Positions 25,452-33,948 of a stretch of DNA of 55,458 nt are shown one piece after another. Source of the stretch: Mycobacterium pinniadriaticum. Its GTDB lineage: Bacteria > Actinomycetota > Actinomycetes > Mycobacteriales > Mycobacteriaceae. Made by a program: the position numbers and the translations under genes. The DNA lies in the NCBI RefSeq assembly GCF_026242045.1, contig NZ_JAPJDO010000036.1, forward strand, positions 1-55,458, given 5' to 3'. The notes below the pieces were generated by a model. That model saw nothing but the letters and a program-made list of their open reading frames with translations. It ran no database searches and had not been told where the DNA came from. How positions within the stretch are numbered: position 1 is the first letter of the stretch; each line of letters begins with the position of its first letter.

Positions 25452-27282
25452 CCGAAAGCGCTGCCGAAGAGAGCTTTTCGGCATTGTCGATCACCTGGGT
25501 GAGGATGTTCAGCTGCCGCTCGAGTTCGCGGACCCGATTGTTTCGGTCGGCCTCTTCCAGCCGCGCGGCGGCGATGGTGGACTGCAGCGACTCGTTGAGC
25601 GATCGGGTGGTCTGGTTGGCGATACCGCGATAGTGGTCGCGCAGCTGTCGCTGAACGTTCTTGAGCCGATCCCGGGATTCCTTGGATACCACGAACAGCA
25701 CATCGTCGACGAATCTGCGCAGGTTGGTCTTCGCCTCGTTGCGCACCCGCAGCATGCGGTTCTCCATGTCCTCTTTGTAGGCCTTGCGTCCCAGCAGCAG
25801 ACCCGCGCCCAGCGACAGCGGGTTGAACATGCCCAGGCCGGCCACCGAGGTGAGCATGCCGAACATCAGCACACCCCCGTAGGAACCACGCATGCTGGTG
25901 ATCGCCTTGTGGCCCTTGCCGATCGGCTTGGACTCCAGACGGGCCAGGGATTTGAGCCGGCCCACTCCGGCACCCATCTCCGCCGCGCTCACCTCCGGCA
26001 TCTCGATGGCGTCCAGGCCCGCTTCGACGAAGGTGCGGCCGACTTCGGCCGCCAGCGCCTCGGCCCGCTGGTAGGCCCAGACGAAGTTGTCGCCGACGGC
26101 GTTGGCGACGCTGTCCTCGACTTCGGCTCCGATCTCGGCCCAGTGCTGGGTGGGATCGCACGAGTCGATGACGCCCTCGATGTGCTGGGTGATGGCCCGG
26201 AACCGGGCGCGCAGGTCGTGCTCGACATCGGCGGTCAGGTCGGCGATCCCGTCGTTGAGGACCTGCTGCCACAGGGCGGTCTGCTGCAGCGCGTCCTGAG
26301 CCTCCAGCTTGCGCCGCTCCAGGTCCTCGGTGAGCCGGCGCGCCTCGTCCGGGTCACTCAGGGCAGCCAACTCGGAGTTCACCGACAGGCTGAGATGTTC
26401 TGCCGACGAACGAATTTCGGCGACCACCTGGTCGCGGACCCGGTCGTCTTCCCGGGACAGGACCCGTTCGGACAGGAAGGCGACAATAGCCGGGAAGTTC
26501 GACTCCTCGTTGAGTTCGGCATCGTTGAGCTCGATCGCATGGCTGCGCAGCAGCGACGACGCCGGGATCAGCGGCAACGCCAGGCCGGCCCGCTGCAGAT
26601 GGGCGGTGTTGGCGGCCACGATCTCACGCCAGTACGGATACAGGTCGGTCTTGGTCGCCACGACCGCGCCGACCGGGCAGATCTCGTGGGCCTGGCGGAT
26701 GAACCGCATCTCCGGTTCGGTGAATTCCTGGCTGGTGTCGCTGATCATGAACATCGCGTCGGCGTCGGGCAGCAACCCCAGGGTCGCCGACAGGTGCGGC
26801 TGGCCGTGCCCGCCGACGCCGGGTGTGTCGATGAACGCCAGGCCGCCCTTGAGCAGCGGGCTGGGGGCGCCGACCTCGACCCGCAGCACCTCGGCGCCCT
26901 GGGCCTGCGGGGCGCGGCGCAGATCGTGGCGGATGTCGTCGATCGGGATGTCGATCTCCTGCGGCGGCACACCCTCACCGACCGAGACGATCAACCGGGC
27001 CGACGGCTGCTCGGCGTAGCTGATCACGGTGACCAGCGCGGTGGTCTCGTCGTCGCCGACCCGGGCCACCGGCATATTGAGCAGCGAGTTCAGCAGTTGG
27101 CTCTTGCCCTGTTTGAGCTGGCCGGCGATGACCACCCGGATCTGCGGATCGGTGATGCGCTCCTTGGCGACGGCCAGCCGCGCCGCCAGGTCGCCACGGT
27201 CGTTCAGGTCGGCGATCGCGCTGGTGTGGTCGATCAGCTCGATGAGCACTTTGACCCGGCGCGGGTCCTGCGGTTGCGTCAC
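25423..27282 (-). CDS. iniA: Dynamin-like GTPase IniA
   Basis: The product has 619 residues. GTPase motifs: G1 AGQLKQGKSQLLNSLL (about 53-68), switch I threonines (DDETTALVT), G3 FIDTPGVGGHG, G4 ATKTDLYPY. A hydrophobic membrane-interacting segment (VLMFGMLTSVAGLGMF) lies in the stalk, flanked by long coiled-coil helices. IniA remodels membranes by fission in a GTP-dependent way and is part of the isoniazid-inducible iniBAC set. The start is GTG 27282 with GGGAGGG upstream. An 89-bp gap holding a hairpin separates it from iniB. Confidence 0.93.
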   Translation of the reverse strand: MTQPQDPRRVKVLIELIDHTSAIADLNDRGDLAARLAVAKERITDPQIRVVIAGQLKQGKSQLLNSLLNMPVARVGDDETTALVTVISYAEQPSARLIVSVGEGVPPQEIDIPIDDIRHDLRRAPQAQGAEVLRVEVGAPSPLLKGGLAFIDTPGVGGHGQPHLSATLGLLPDADAMFMISDTSQEFTEPEMRFIRQAHEICPVGAVVATKTDLYPYWREIVAANTAHLQRAGLALPLIPASSLLRSHAIELNDAELNEESNFPAIVAFLSERVLSREDDRVRDQVVAEIRSSAEHLSLSVNSELAALSDPDEARRLTEDLERRKLEAQDALQQTALWQQVLNDGIADLTADVEHDLRARFRAITQHIEGVIDSCDPTQHWAEIGAEVEDSVANAVGDNFVWAYQRAEALAAEVGRTFVEAGLDAIEMPEVSAAEMGAGVGRLKSLARLESKPIGKGHKAITSMRGSYGGVLMFGMLTSVAGLGMFNPLSLGAGLLLGRKAYKEDMENRMLRVRNEAKTNLRRFVDDVLFVVSKESRDRLKNVQRQLRDHYRGIANQTTRSLNESLQSTIAAARLEEADRNNRVRELERQLNILTQVIDNAEKLSSAALSARARPSESR

Positions 27283-27329
27283 ATGCCCTCCCAGAGGTCG
27301 CGGTTAACACGGTATGCGCACGGCACGCG

Positions 27330-27361
27330 GCGGGGACCTCCGGACACCTGGAGGTCCCCGC
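27330..27361 (-). terminator. Hairpin between iniB and iniA
   Basis: GCGGGGACCTCC (27330-27341) and GGAGGTCCCCGC (27350-27361) form a perfect 12-bp stem on an 8-nt loop. There is no T-run on the minus strand. It could be a partial terminator that lowers iniA expression relative to iniB, or an RNA-processing or stability element. Confidence 0.65.
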
Positions 27362-27371
27362 CGTCTCTTGC

Positions 27372-28385
27372 TCAGAAACCCAGCAGGTGGTTGCCGGACG
27401 CCAGGGCCAGGTCGTGGCTGGCGTCGAGGTGGCTGTTGACCAGCGTGGTGTCGTGGCCGGCATCCAGCGACGTGTGGCTGGACGTGTCGTGCGTCGAGCT
27501 GTCGCTGACCGTGGCCTCGTGCACCGAGTTGTCCGAGTGGTCGGTCACCGTGGTCTTGGCGGTGGTCGTCGCGTGGGTGTCGACATACACCGGCGAGCTT
27601 GCCGAGTTGTCGCTGTTGGTCGACGTCGGGCTGTCGACGATGGTGATGCCGCCACCACCGGCGTTGCCGCCCGAGGCGTGCGAACCACCCAGGCCGATCA
27701 GGCTGCCACCGGCCGATGCCCCACCACCGCTTCCGCCGCTGGCGTCGACATCGTGGAAGACCGGCCCGCCGTTGTCCTTGATCACGGTGCTGCCGCCGGT
27801 CGCGGTGGTGCCGTCGTCGTCGATGTGGCCGTGCCCGACCGCGACGTTCGATCCGGTGCCGGCCAGCACGTCGCCGTTGTTGACGTCGTTGTCATTGCCC
27901 AGCACCGCGCCGTCACCACTGACGATGTCGCCGTCGTTGGGACCGTCGACAACCACGCCGCCGTCGGTGGCGGTGTTGGTGGTCTTGTTGCCGAAGGTGA
28001 TGTCGCCGAAGCCGAGGTTGAAGGCACCCTGCTGCGCGTTGGCGCCGGCGTCCTGCTGCGGGCTCATCAACGAGGTGTCGTTGTGGCTGGCCAGGTCGGT
28101 CTCCGGGGCGAAGGTCGGCGCCGGTGCGTAGACCGGCTGGTAGGTCGGTTGGTAGGCCGGCGCGAACCCGTACTGGTTGGACACCGCGCGCTGCAGGCCG
28201 ACGATCGGGTCACCGCCGCCGAGCACCAGGCCCGGGACCGCGGTGGCCGCGATGGTCGAGACCTGGGCGGCCGACACACCGGCGAAGCCGGCGTCGCGCA
28301 TGGTCTGCTCCGGCGCGGCGACAAACGCACGGGCGGCGTCCTCGTTGCGGAACAGGTCGAGGATCCAGTCGAGGAGAGTGAGCAT
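27372..28385 (-). CDS. iniB: IniB
   Basis: The product has 337 residues. Its N-terminus (MLTLLDWILDLFRNEDAARA, then AAPEQTMRDAG) matches the IniB N-terminal domain. The rest is low-complexity Gly/Asp/Asn/Ser/His/Thr-rich sequence with many acidic residues and almost no hydrophobic core. M. tuberculosis IniB has a Gly/Ala-rich body instead, so the tail has diverged in composition. ATG 28385 has AAAGG at good spacing. First gene of iniBA. TAGGGG clusters at 28501-28549 are the likely control region. Confidence 0.88.
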   Translation of the reverse strand: MLTLLDWILDLFRNEDAARAFVAAPEQTMRDAGFAGVSAAQVSTIAATAVPGLVLGGGDPIVGLQRAVSNQYGFAPAYQPTYQPVYAPAPTFAPETDLASHNDTSLMSPQQDAGANAQQGAFNLGFGDITFGNKTTNTATDGGVVVDGPNDGDIVSGDGAVLGNDNDVNNGDVLAGTGSNVAVGHGHIDDDGTTATGGSTVIKDNGGPVFHDVDASGGSGGGASAGGSLIGLGGSHASGGNAGGGGITIVDSPTSTNSDNSASSPVYVDTHATTTAKTTVTDHSDNSVHEATVSDSSTHDTSSHTSLDAGHDTTLVNSHLDASHDLALASGNHLLGF

Positions 28386-28500
28386 GATCGGAACCTTTCG
28401 GTGAAGGTGCTCGCCGGCCTGTCCGGCGATCTGCAGACCACGCTATGGAGGCCGCAGGCGACCGAAAACGGGGTAGAAACCCCTCTTCACCGCACCCCCA

Positions 28501-28549
28501 CTAGGGATCAGTAGGGGTGGCATCGTAGGGGATTAGGGGGGCCCTAGGG
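28501..28549. promoter_or_regulatory. TAGGGG motif cluster upstream of iniB
   Basis: CTAGGG occurs at 28501-28506 and 28544-28549, and TAGGGG at 28512-28517, 28526-28531 and 28534-28539. The cluster lies about 120-160 bp upstream of the iniB start. A similar cluster lies upstream of the IniB paralogue (29291-29330). These are candidate IniR boxes; the assignment is inference from shared position and sequence. Confidence 0.5.
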
Positions 28550-28562
28550 CTGGCGTTGGATA

Positions 28563-28601
28563 CGCAGAAACCCCACGTCACAGGGACGTGGGGTTTCTGC
28601 G
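28563..28601 (-). terminator. Strong stem-loop after the IniB-N paralogue
   Basis: CGCAGAAACCCCACGTC (28563-28579) pairs perfectly with 28585-28601, a 17-bp stem on a 5-nt loop, starting 7 bp after the stop of the gene at 28609-29175. It separates that gene from the iniB promoter. Confidence 0.85.
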
Positions 28602-28608
28602 GAGGGGA

Positions 28609-29175
28609 TCAGAACAGGTCGAAGCCGGGATGGTCGTCCGGAGCCGGAAAACCGGCGGCATCGGACCCGGCGCCATGGGTGTCGTCGACATGGGTGTGGT
28701 CCCAGGCGGGCTGCTCCGCCCAGTCCGGGCCGACGTCGGTGACCGCGTCATGGTCGAAGCCGACGTCGGTGACCTGCACCGAGGTATCGGGCAGGGAAGT
28801 GTTCACCACGCCGGGGTCGATGATCACCGCCGGATCCGGACCGGCGGGCTGGGCGACGTCGGTGACCACCGGATGGGTGTCGGCTACAACAGCAGCGGGC
28901 AGGTGCGCGTCGAAGGCGTCGAACGCGGCCGTCGCGGCTCCGCTCGCCCACACGTTGCCGTCTGCACCGGCGCCGGCACCGGGACCGAACGCCGCTCCCG
29001 AGAGTGGACCCGACAGCGAATCGGCCACCATGGGGATCAGATTGTTGACGTCGGCACTGGTCACGTCGGACAGATGCGCGTCGGCGATCGCCCCGGCCGG
29101 ATCGGCGGCGTACCGCGCGGCGGCATCGGGATCCCGCACGAGCGACATCACGAAGTCGAGCAACGTGTTTGCCAT
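28609..29175 (-). CDS. IniB N-terminal domain protein (Rv0340-like)
   Basis: The product has 188 residues: MANTLLDFVMSLVRDPDAAA and ADPAGAIADAHLSDVTSADV match the IniB N-terminal domain. The rest is Ala/Asp/Val/His-rich and acidic. M. tuberculosis has a similar gene (Rv0340) just upstream of iniB. ATG 29175 has AGGAGGGAAGG upstream. It is monocistronic, ended by the 17-bp stem-loop. Expression is probably governed by the TTAGGGG triplet at 29291-29330. Confidence 0.82.
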   Translation of the reverse strand: MANTLLDFVMSLVRDPDAAARYAADPAGAIADAHLSDVTSADVNNLIPMVADSLSGPLSGAAFGPGAGAGADGNVWASGAATAAFDAFDAHLPAAVVADTHPVVTDVAQPAGPDPAVIIDPGVVNTSLPDTSVQVTDVGFDHDAVTDVGPDWAEQPAWDHTHVDDTHGAGSDAAGFPAPDDHPGFDLF

Positions 29176-29282
29176 GGAACGCCTTCCCTCCTACCGGCGA
29201 TAGACAGTGAAACTCCAGCTGCTGCCCAGAATGCTATCGGGCACCACGTCCGCCGGGATCGGTGTCGAAGCCACCCGACACG

Positions 29283-29340
29283 CGGCAGCGTTAGGGGGTG
29301 GGGCCTTAGGGGTTCCGACACCGTTAGGGGATTGCTGCCG
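29283..29340. promoter_or_regulatory. Three TTAGGGG repeats between divergent ini genes
   Basis: TTAGGGG lies at 29291-29297, 29306-29312 and 29324-29330, framed by the inverted pair CGGCAGC (29283-29289) and GCTGCCG (29334-29340). The site lies between the IniB-like gene (minus) and the Hsp70-like/iniR operon (plus). It may be an IniR binding region. Its four G-tracts could also fold as a G-quadruplex. Confidence 0.5.
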
Positions 29341-29397
29341 GGTTTTGGCATGGGCAGCCACTAAGGTGAAGACGGCCGCCGACCCGGCGGCGGAGGG

Positions 29398-31311
29398 ATG
29401 TGCGAATTGAGCGAATCGCTGGGGTTGTCGATCGGGGCGACCAACCTGGGGGCGGCACGCCCGGGCCGCCAGCCGGTGACCCGCCGCTCGGTGCTCACCC
29501 TGTGGGCCAATCGACCCGCCGAGGTCGGGGTCCCTTCCCAGAATCCGGAGTTGACCAGCCCGAACATCACCGAGGCCGGCCAGGTGTTCCGCGGCTTCGT
29601 CGAACGGGTGGGTGACCCGGTGCCGCTGGTGGCCGCCGACGGCTCACCGCACCGGGGCGAGGATCTGGTCGCCGAGGCCCTCGAGGCGATGGCCCGCGCC
29701 GTGGACGATGGCTCGCCGCCGTCCAGCCTGGTGATCGCGGTGCCGGCCTATTGGGGTCCGGGGGCGGTCGGATCGCTGCGGGGTGCGTTGCGCACCAGGC
29801 CGGCTCTGTCGCCCAACGGCGTCCCGCCCATGCTGATCTCCGACGCGACGGCCGCGTTGGCGGCCCTGCAGGCCGACCCGGGGCTGCCCGATCGCGGCGT
29901 TGTCGCGTTGTGTGACTTCGGCGGCAGCGGCGCCAACATCACCCTCGCCGACGCCGGCGCGAACCTCCAGCAGATCGGCGAGACGGTGCGCTTCGCGGAG
30001 TTCTCCGGCGACCAGCTCGACCAGGCTCTGTTGACCCAGGTGCTCGCGGGCGTCCGCGAGGCCGCCGATATCGACCCGGCCAGCACCAACGCCGTCGGCG
30101 CGCTGACTCGGTTGCGCGAGGAATGCCGGCTGGCCAAGGAGCGGTTGTCCGCGGAGACGGCGACCGTGATACCCGTCGAGCTGCCCGGCTTCCGTTCCGA
30201 CATCCGGTTCACCCGACCGGAATTGGAAGCCCTGATCGCCACGCCGCTCGTCGGATTCCTCGACGCGCTCGGAGACGCACTGGAACGCAACAGGATTCCC
30301 GCGGTCAATCTCGCCGCGGTCGCCACCGTCGGTGGCGGAGCAGCGATACCCCTTCTCACTCAACGACTTTCCGAGGAGCTGCGGGTTCCGGTCGTCACCA
30401 CGCCGCTCGCCGGGCTCAACGCGGCCATCGGCTCGGCGGTGATCGCGGCGCGCGGCGGTGCGCCGGATGCGCCGACGGGCATGGCGGTGGCTCCCGCCGA
30501 CGCGCCGACCGGCCTGGCACCGTCGGCGTGGGCGGCCGGAACCGCCGGCGCGGCCGCCACGGAGTCGGCGACCGACGGCTCGCCGTCGGCGACGTTCCGT
30601 GCGCTGGCGTGGTCGCAGGACGACGACGCCGGGGCCGAGCCGGTGCCCTATTCGGGCGAGGACTACACCTTCGATTACGCCCAGCAGGCGCAGGGCGCCA
30701 CCGGGGCCCGACCGATGCTCGAATTCGAGCAGGAGGATGCCGAGACCGCCCTGGTCGACACGCCGGTGCCGTGGTATCGGCGCCCGCCGCTGTTGTTCGG
30801 CATCGCCGCGGCACTGGCCGCGGTGGCGGTCGGCGGTCTGGCGATCACGTTGACCAGTTCCGACAGCACCCCCACCACGACGACCACCCGGGTCACCAAG
30901 CCCGGTGAGCAACCCGCCGACGCATCGGTCACGAGTGTCGTACCGCCGCAGACGGTCACGATCACCGGCTCGAACGGGGTGCCCACCGAGTCGACGATCC
31001 CGGCGAGCACCACCGTTGTGCCGACCACGACGACGACCACCGAACCGACCACAACGACCACGACACCCTCGACGACCACCACCACAACCACGACGACGAC
31101 CACCACCACGACCACGACGACACCGCCGACGACGACCACCACCACCACGCGAACGACGACGACCACCCCACCGCCGACGACCACGACCACGGTCGCCCCG
31201 CCCACGACGACAGTGGCACCGCCGACCACGACCGTTGCACCGCCGACGACCACCGCCGCGCCGACGACGCAGGAGATCCTCACCGGCGTGACGCCCACTC
31301 CGCCGAGCTAG
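29398..31311 (+). CDS. Hsp70/actin-like ATPase with membrane helix and Thr-rich tail
   Basis: The product has 637 residues. N-terminal ~350 residues are an Hsp70-like fold: phosphate-1 LGLSIGATNLGAA, phosphate-2 ALCDFGGSGANITLADAG, adenosine motif TVGGGAAIPLL. An acidic linker follows, then PVPWYRRPP, one helix (LFGIAAALAAVAVGGLAITL) and about 150 Thr/Pro-rich residues outside. There is no substrate-binding domain, so it is unlikely to be an ordinary chaperone. ATG 29398 is only 1 nt from GGAGG; TTG 29407 at better spacing is an alternative. The stop is 6 bp before iniR. I know of no counterpart beside M. tuberculosis iniR. Confidence 0.8.
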   Translation: MCELSESLGLSIGATNLGAARPGRQPVTRRSVLTLWANRPAEVGVPSQNPELTSPNITEAGQVFRGFVERVGDPVPLVAADGSPHRGEDLVAEALEAMARAVDDGSPPSSLVIAVPAYWGPGAVGSLRGALRTRPALSPNGVPPMLISDATAALAALQADPGLPDRGVVALCDFGGSGANITLADAGANLQQIGETVRFAEFSGDQLDQALLTQVLAGVREAADIDPASTNAVGALTRLREECRLAKERLSAETATVIPVELPGFRSDIRFTRPELEALIATPLVGFLDALGDALERNRIPAVNLAAVATVGGGAAIPLLTQRLSEELRVPVVTTPLAGLNAAIGSAVIAARGGAPDAPTGMAVAPADAPTGLAPSAWAAGTAGAAATESATDGSPSATFRALAWSQDDDAGAEPVPYSGEDYTFDYAQQAQGATGARPMLEFEQEDAETALVDTPVPWYRRPPLLFGIAAALAAVAVGGLAITLTSSDSTPTTTTTRVTKPGEQPADASVTSVVPPQTVTITGSNGVPTESTIPASTTVVPTTTTTTEPTTTTTTPSTTTTTTTTTTTTTTTTTPPTTTTTTTRTTTTTPPPTTTTTVAPPTTTVAPPTTTVAPPTTTAAPTTQEILTGVTPTPPS

Positions 31312-31317
31312 CCGACA

Positions 31318-33819
31318 GTGGCCGATCCGATTCCGGTGCAGAGTCTTTCGCCGACCGCCACAGACGCGGTCAGCGCACTGGGGTCGGCGCCGGTGAAGCT
31401 GGTGGTGACCGGCGGCATCGGCACCGGAAAGAGCGCTGTTCTGGTGGCAGCTCGCGACACCCTCCGCGAAACCGGGGTCGCCGTGCTGACCAGGCCACCA
31501 GCGCCCGGGGATCCATCGGAGGCCGCGGTGGTGGTCGATGACGCGCACCTGCTGGCCGGCGCCGAATTGGCCCGGCTCACCGAGTTGGCCGGCGATCCGT
31601 CCTCCACCGTCGTCGTGGCGGTGCAGCCACGTGACCACGACGAGAACCTGCAGGCACTGATCACCGCCATCGAGCGGGAACGACCACGAGTCACGCTGGC
31701 CCCGATGACATCTGGCGATCTCTCTCGGCTGATGACCGATCCGTCCGGACACCCGCCCCGCACCGAGTTGGTGAGCAACGTCCTCGCCGCGACGGCGGGC
31801 ATCCCGTTTCTCGTCGATGCCGCGCTGAGCTCCGCTCGCCCCAACTCCGCCGAGGCGATCGCGCAGGCCGCGGAGTTCGCACTCATCGACCGGCTGCGCC
31901 GGCTCAGTGAGCCCGAGCTCGACGCACTGCTGATCGCGACGCTCAGCCGTGACCTGGGAGCCACTGATCTTGCTGCGGCCCTGGATATTCCGCCCGAAGA
32001 GGCCCGGCTGCTGATCGACCGGGCCCGGGCCTCCGGGCTGGTCGAGCCGGTGCACAGTCCACACTTTCTGCGTTCGGTGCATCGCGCGGCCGCGCAGATC
32101 CTCGGCAATGCCCGCCATCACGACATCGAGACGGCACTGCTGCGTTCACAGATCGCGATGTCCACGCTCTCAGGAGATCTCGCGCTGCGACTGGCCGAAC
32201 ACGGCGTGCGCGACGAACAGCTGGCCGATGTGCTGCGACAGCAGGCCGGCGCGGGACGCGCCGACCCGGCCCTCTACCGGGCCGCGGTCGACGCCGGAGC
32301 GACCGAACTGCGTGCGCGGTTGGCCGATGCGCTCGCGCTGGCCGGCGAGTGCTCGGCGGCCGCGAGCGAGGCCGACGATCTGCTCGCATCCGACGACCCC
32401 GCCGAGCGGGCCGCGGCGGTGCGGATCGCGGCCAGCGTCGCCATGCAGAACGGAAACGCCGCGCAGGCGGCCGATCTGTTCACCTGGCTGGGGCCCTATC
32501 CCGACGCGGCGGTGAGCGCGGCCGCGACGATCGCACTGACCGCGACCGGCGATGCCGCCGGGGCCGAACGCGCGCTGGCAGTCCAGAGCACCGGCCCGCC
32601 GACGGCCGCCGCACGCGCCGCGCGCAGCCTCGCCGAGGGCCTGCTGTCGACGCTGCAGACGCCGTACTCCACCGCGGCGGTCAAACTCGGCGCGGCCATG
32701 GCCACGGACTGCTCGACGGATCAGGTGCTGCCGGACAGCCCGGCGGCGCTGGTCGCGTTGGCGGCTCTGCACGGTGGTGACCCGGTCCGCGCCCGCAGCG
32801 TCATCGCCAGGGCGGTGCGCACCGACCGGGACAACGAGGACACCGGATACGCGCACCGGCACCGGCTGCTGCTGGGCTGGGTCAAGATGCAGGACGGTCA
32901 CCTCGCCGCGGCCGCCTCCGACATCGCGGGTATCGATGGTTCGCTTCGCCGGGACGCGCTCTGGGCGGCGGCGTTGCGCACCGCGCTGGCACGGCGCGGC
33001 GGTGACACCGGCGCGCTCCAGAAGCATTGGTATGCGGCCATGGAGGTGCTGGTCGAATACTCGGTGGACCTGTTTTCCCTGCTGCCGCTGGGCGAGCTGT
33101 GGGTGGCCTCGGCCCGGATCGGGCAGCAGGACCGCCTGGCGCCCGCGCTCGAGCAGGCGTTCGGAGTGCTCGAATCGCTGGGCGATCCGCTCACCTGGTC
33201 GGTGCCCTTGCGCTGGGCGGGGGTGCATGCCGGGATCCTGGCCGGCGATCCCGCCGCGGTGGCCCCGCACGGTCAGGCCCTCACCGCCGCCGCCCCACAC
33301 AGCCCGTTCGCCAAGGCACTCGCCGTGGCCGGCCGGACCTGGCTGCGGGTGCTCGCCGGGCAGGTCGACGCCGACGAGGTCGGTGCGGCCGCGCGGGGGC
33401 TCTCCCAGTTCGGCCTCACCGCCGACGGCACCCGCCTGGCCGGGCAGGCCGCGCTGCAGACCTCCGACCCCAAGGTGTCCGGCCTGATGCTTCAGGTGGC
33501 GCGGGACTTGAAGTTGTCGGTGGGCGAGAGTGCGGGCGACGACGGGCAGCCACCGGCGGCGGAGTTGGCCGGGGCGGGGTCGGCGGGCAACCGGCCGATG
33601 GCGTCACCGTTGTCGGACCGCGAGCGGGAGGTCGCCGAGCTCCTGCTGCTGGGCATGCCGTACCGGGACATCGGCGGCCAATTGTTCATCTCCGCCAAGA
33701 CCGTTGAGCATCACGTCGCACGAATCCGCCGCCGGCTCGGCGCGGAGTCCCGGTCCGAGATGCTGTCGATGCTGCGGGCGATCCTGTCCCCCGACGAGTC
33801 GGCATCGGGAACCCATTAG
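31318..33819 (+). CDS. iniR: STAND-type LuxR-family regulator IniR
   Basis: The product has 833 residues (M. tuberculosis Rv0339c is 832). Walker A is VTGGIGTGKSAVL (about 40-50) and Walker B VVVDDAHLL. Long TPR-like helical repeats fill the middle, and a C-terminal LuxR HTH reads LSDREREVAELLLLGMPYRD and SAKTVEHHVARIRRRL. IniR is known as a signal-transduction ATPase that induces iniBAC on envelope stress in response to trehalose. GTG 31318 follows the Hsp70-like stop by 6 bp, so the two form an operon and the ATPase may take part in its signalling. Confidence 0.9.
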   Translation: MADPIPVQSLSPTATDAVSALGSAPVKLVVTGGIGTGKSAVLVAARDTLRETGVAVLTRPPAPGDPSEAAVVVDDAHLLAGAELARLTELAGDPSSTVVVAVQPRDHDENLQALITAIERERPRVTLAPMTSGDLSRLMTDPSGHPPRTELVSNVLAATAGIPFLVDAALSSARPNSAEAIAQAAEFALIDRLRRLSEPELDALLIATLSRDLGATDLAAALDIPPEEARLLIDRARASGLVEPVHSPHFLRSVHRAAAQILGNARHHDIETALLRSQIAMSTLSGDLALRLAEHGVRDEQLADVLRQQAGAGRADPALYRAAVDAGATELRARLADALALAGECSAAASEADDLLASDDPAERAAAVRIAASVAMQNGNAAQAADLFTWLGPYPDAAVSAAATIALTATGDAAGAERALAVQSTGPPTAAARAARSLAEGLLSTLQTPYSTAAVKLGAAMATDCSTDQVLPDSPAALVALAALHGGDPVRARSVIARAVRTDRDNEDTGYAHRHRLLLGWVKMQDGHLAAAASDIAGIDGSLRRDALWAAALRTALARRGGDTGALQKHWYAAMEVLVEYSVDLFSLLPLGELWVASARIGQQDRLAPALEQAFGVLESLGDPLTWSVPLRWAGVHAGILAGDPAAVAPHGQALTAAAPHSPFAKALAVAGRTWLRVLAGQVDADEVGAAARGLSQFGLTADGTRLAGQAALQTSDPKVSGLMLQVARDLKLSVGESAGDDGQPPAAELAGAGSAGNRPMASPLSDREREVAELLLLGMPYRDIGGQLFISAKTVEHHVARIRRRLGAESRSEMLSMLRAILSPDESASGTH

Positions 33820-33888
33820 CCAGGTTAGGACAACCTTGGTCGCGGCGTCGACACCCAGGGTGCCAGTATGAACAGGCAGCACGCATAA

Positions 33889-33932
33889 GTTACTGTCCAG
33901 TAACATGAGTTAAGTTACCCGCAGGTAACTTA
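33889..33932. promoter_or_regulatory. Two palindromic operators upstream of etfD
   Basis: GTTACTG-TC-CAGTAAC (33889-33904) is a perfect 16-bp palindrome. TAAGTTACC-CGCA-GGTAACTTA (33911-33932) is a perfect 22-bp palindrome. Both share the half-site AAGTTAC(T/C). Paired sites of this kind suit a TetR- or GntR-type repressor. They end 17 bp before the etfD start, so bound protein would block transcription or early elongation. Confidence 0.65.
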
Positions 33933-33948
33933 CGATTTGGAGGCATCC

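Noticed and set aside
25186..28131. A 981-codon open frame on the plus strand
   Set aside because: It runs antisense to iniA and iniB; low-complexity translation without domains, produced by high GC. The minus strand has clear IniA and IniB motifs and ribosome sites.
31018..31290. Simple-sequence DNA as a mobile or regulatory repeat
   Set aside because: It is the in-frame Thr/Pro-rich tail of the Hsp70-like protein; codons ACC/ACG/ACA are mixed, so selection on protein explains it.
29644..32121. An 825-codon frame on the minus strand
   Set aside because: It is antisense to the Hsp70-like and iniR genes and its middle is the complement of the Thr codon run (Arg/Gly-rich). No domain.
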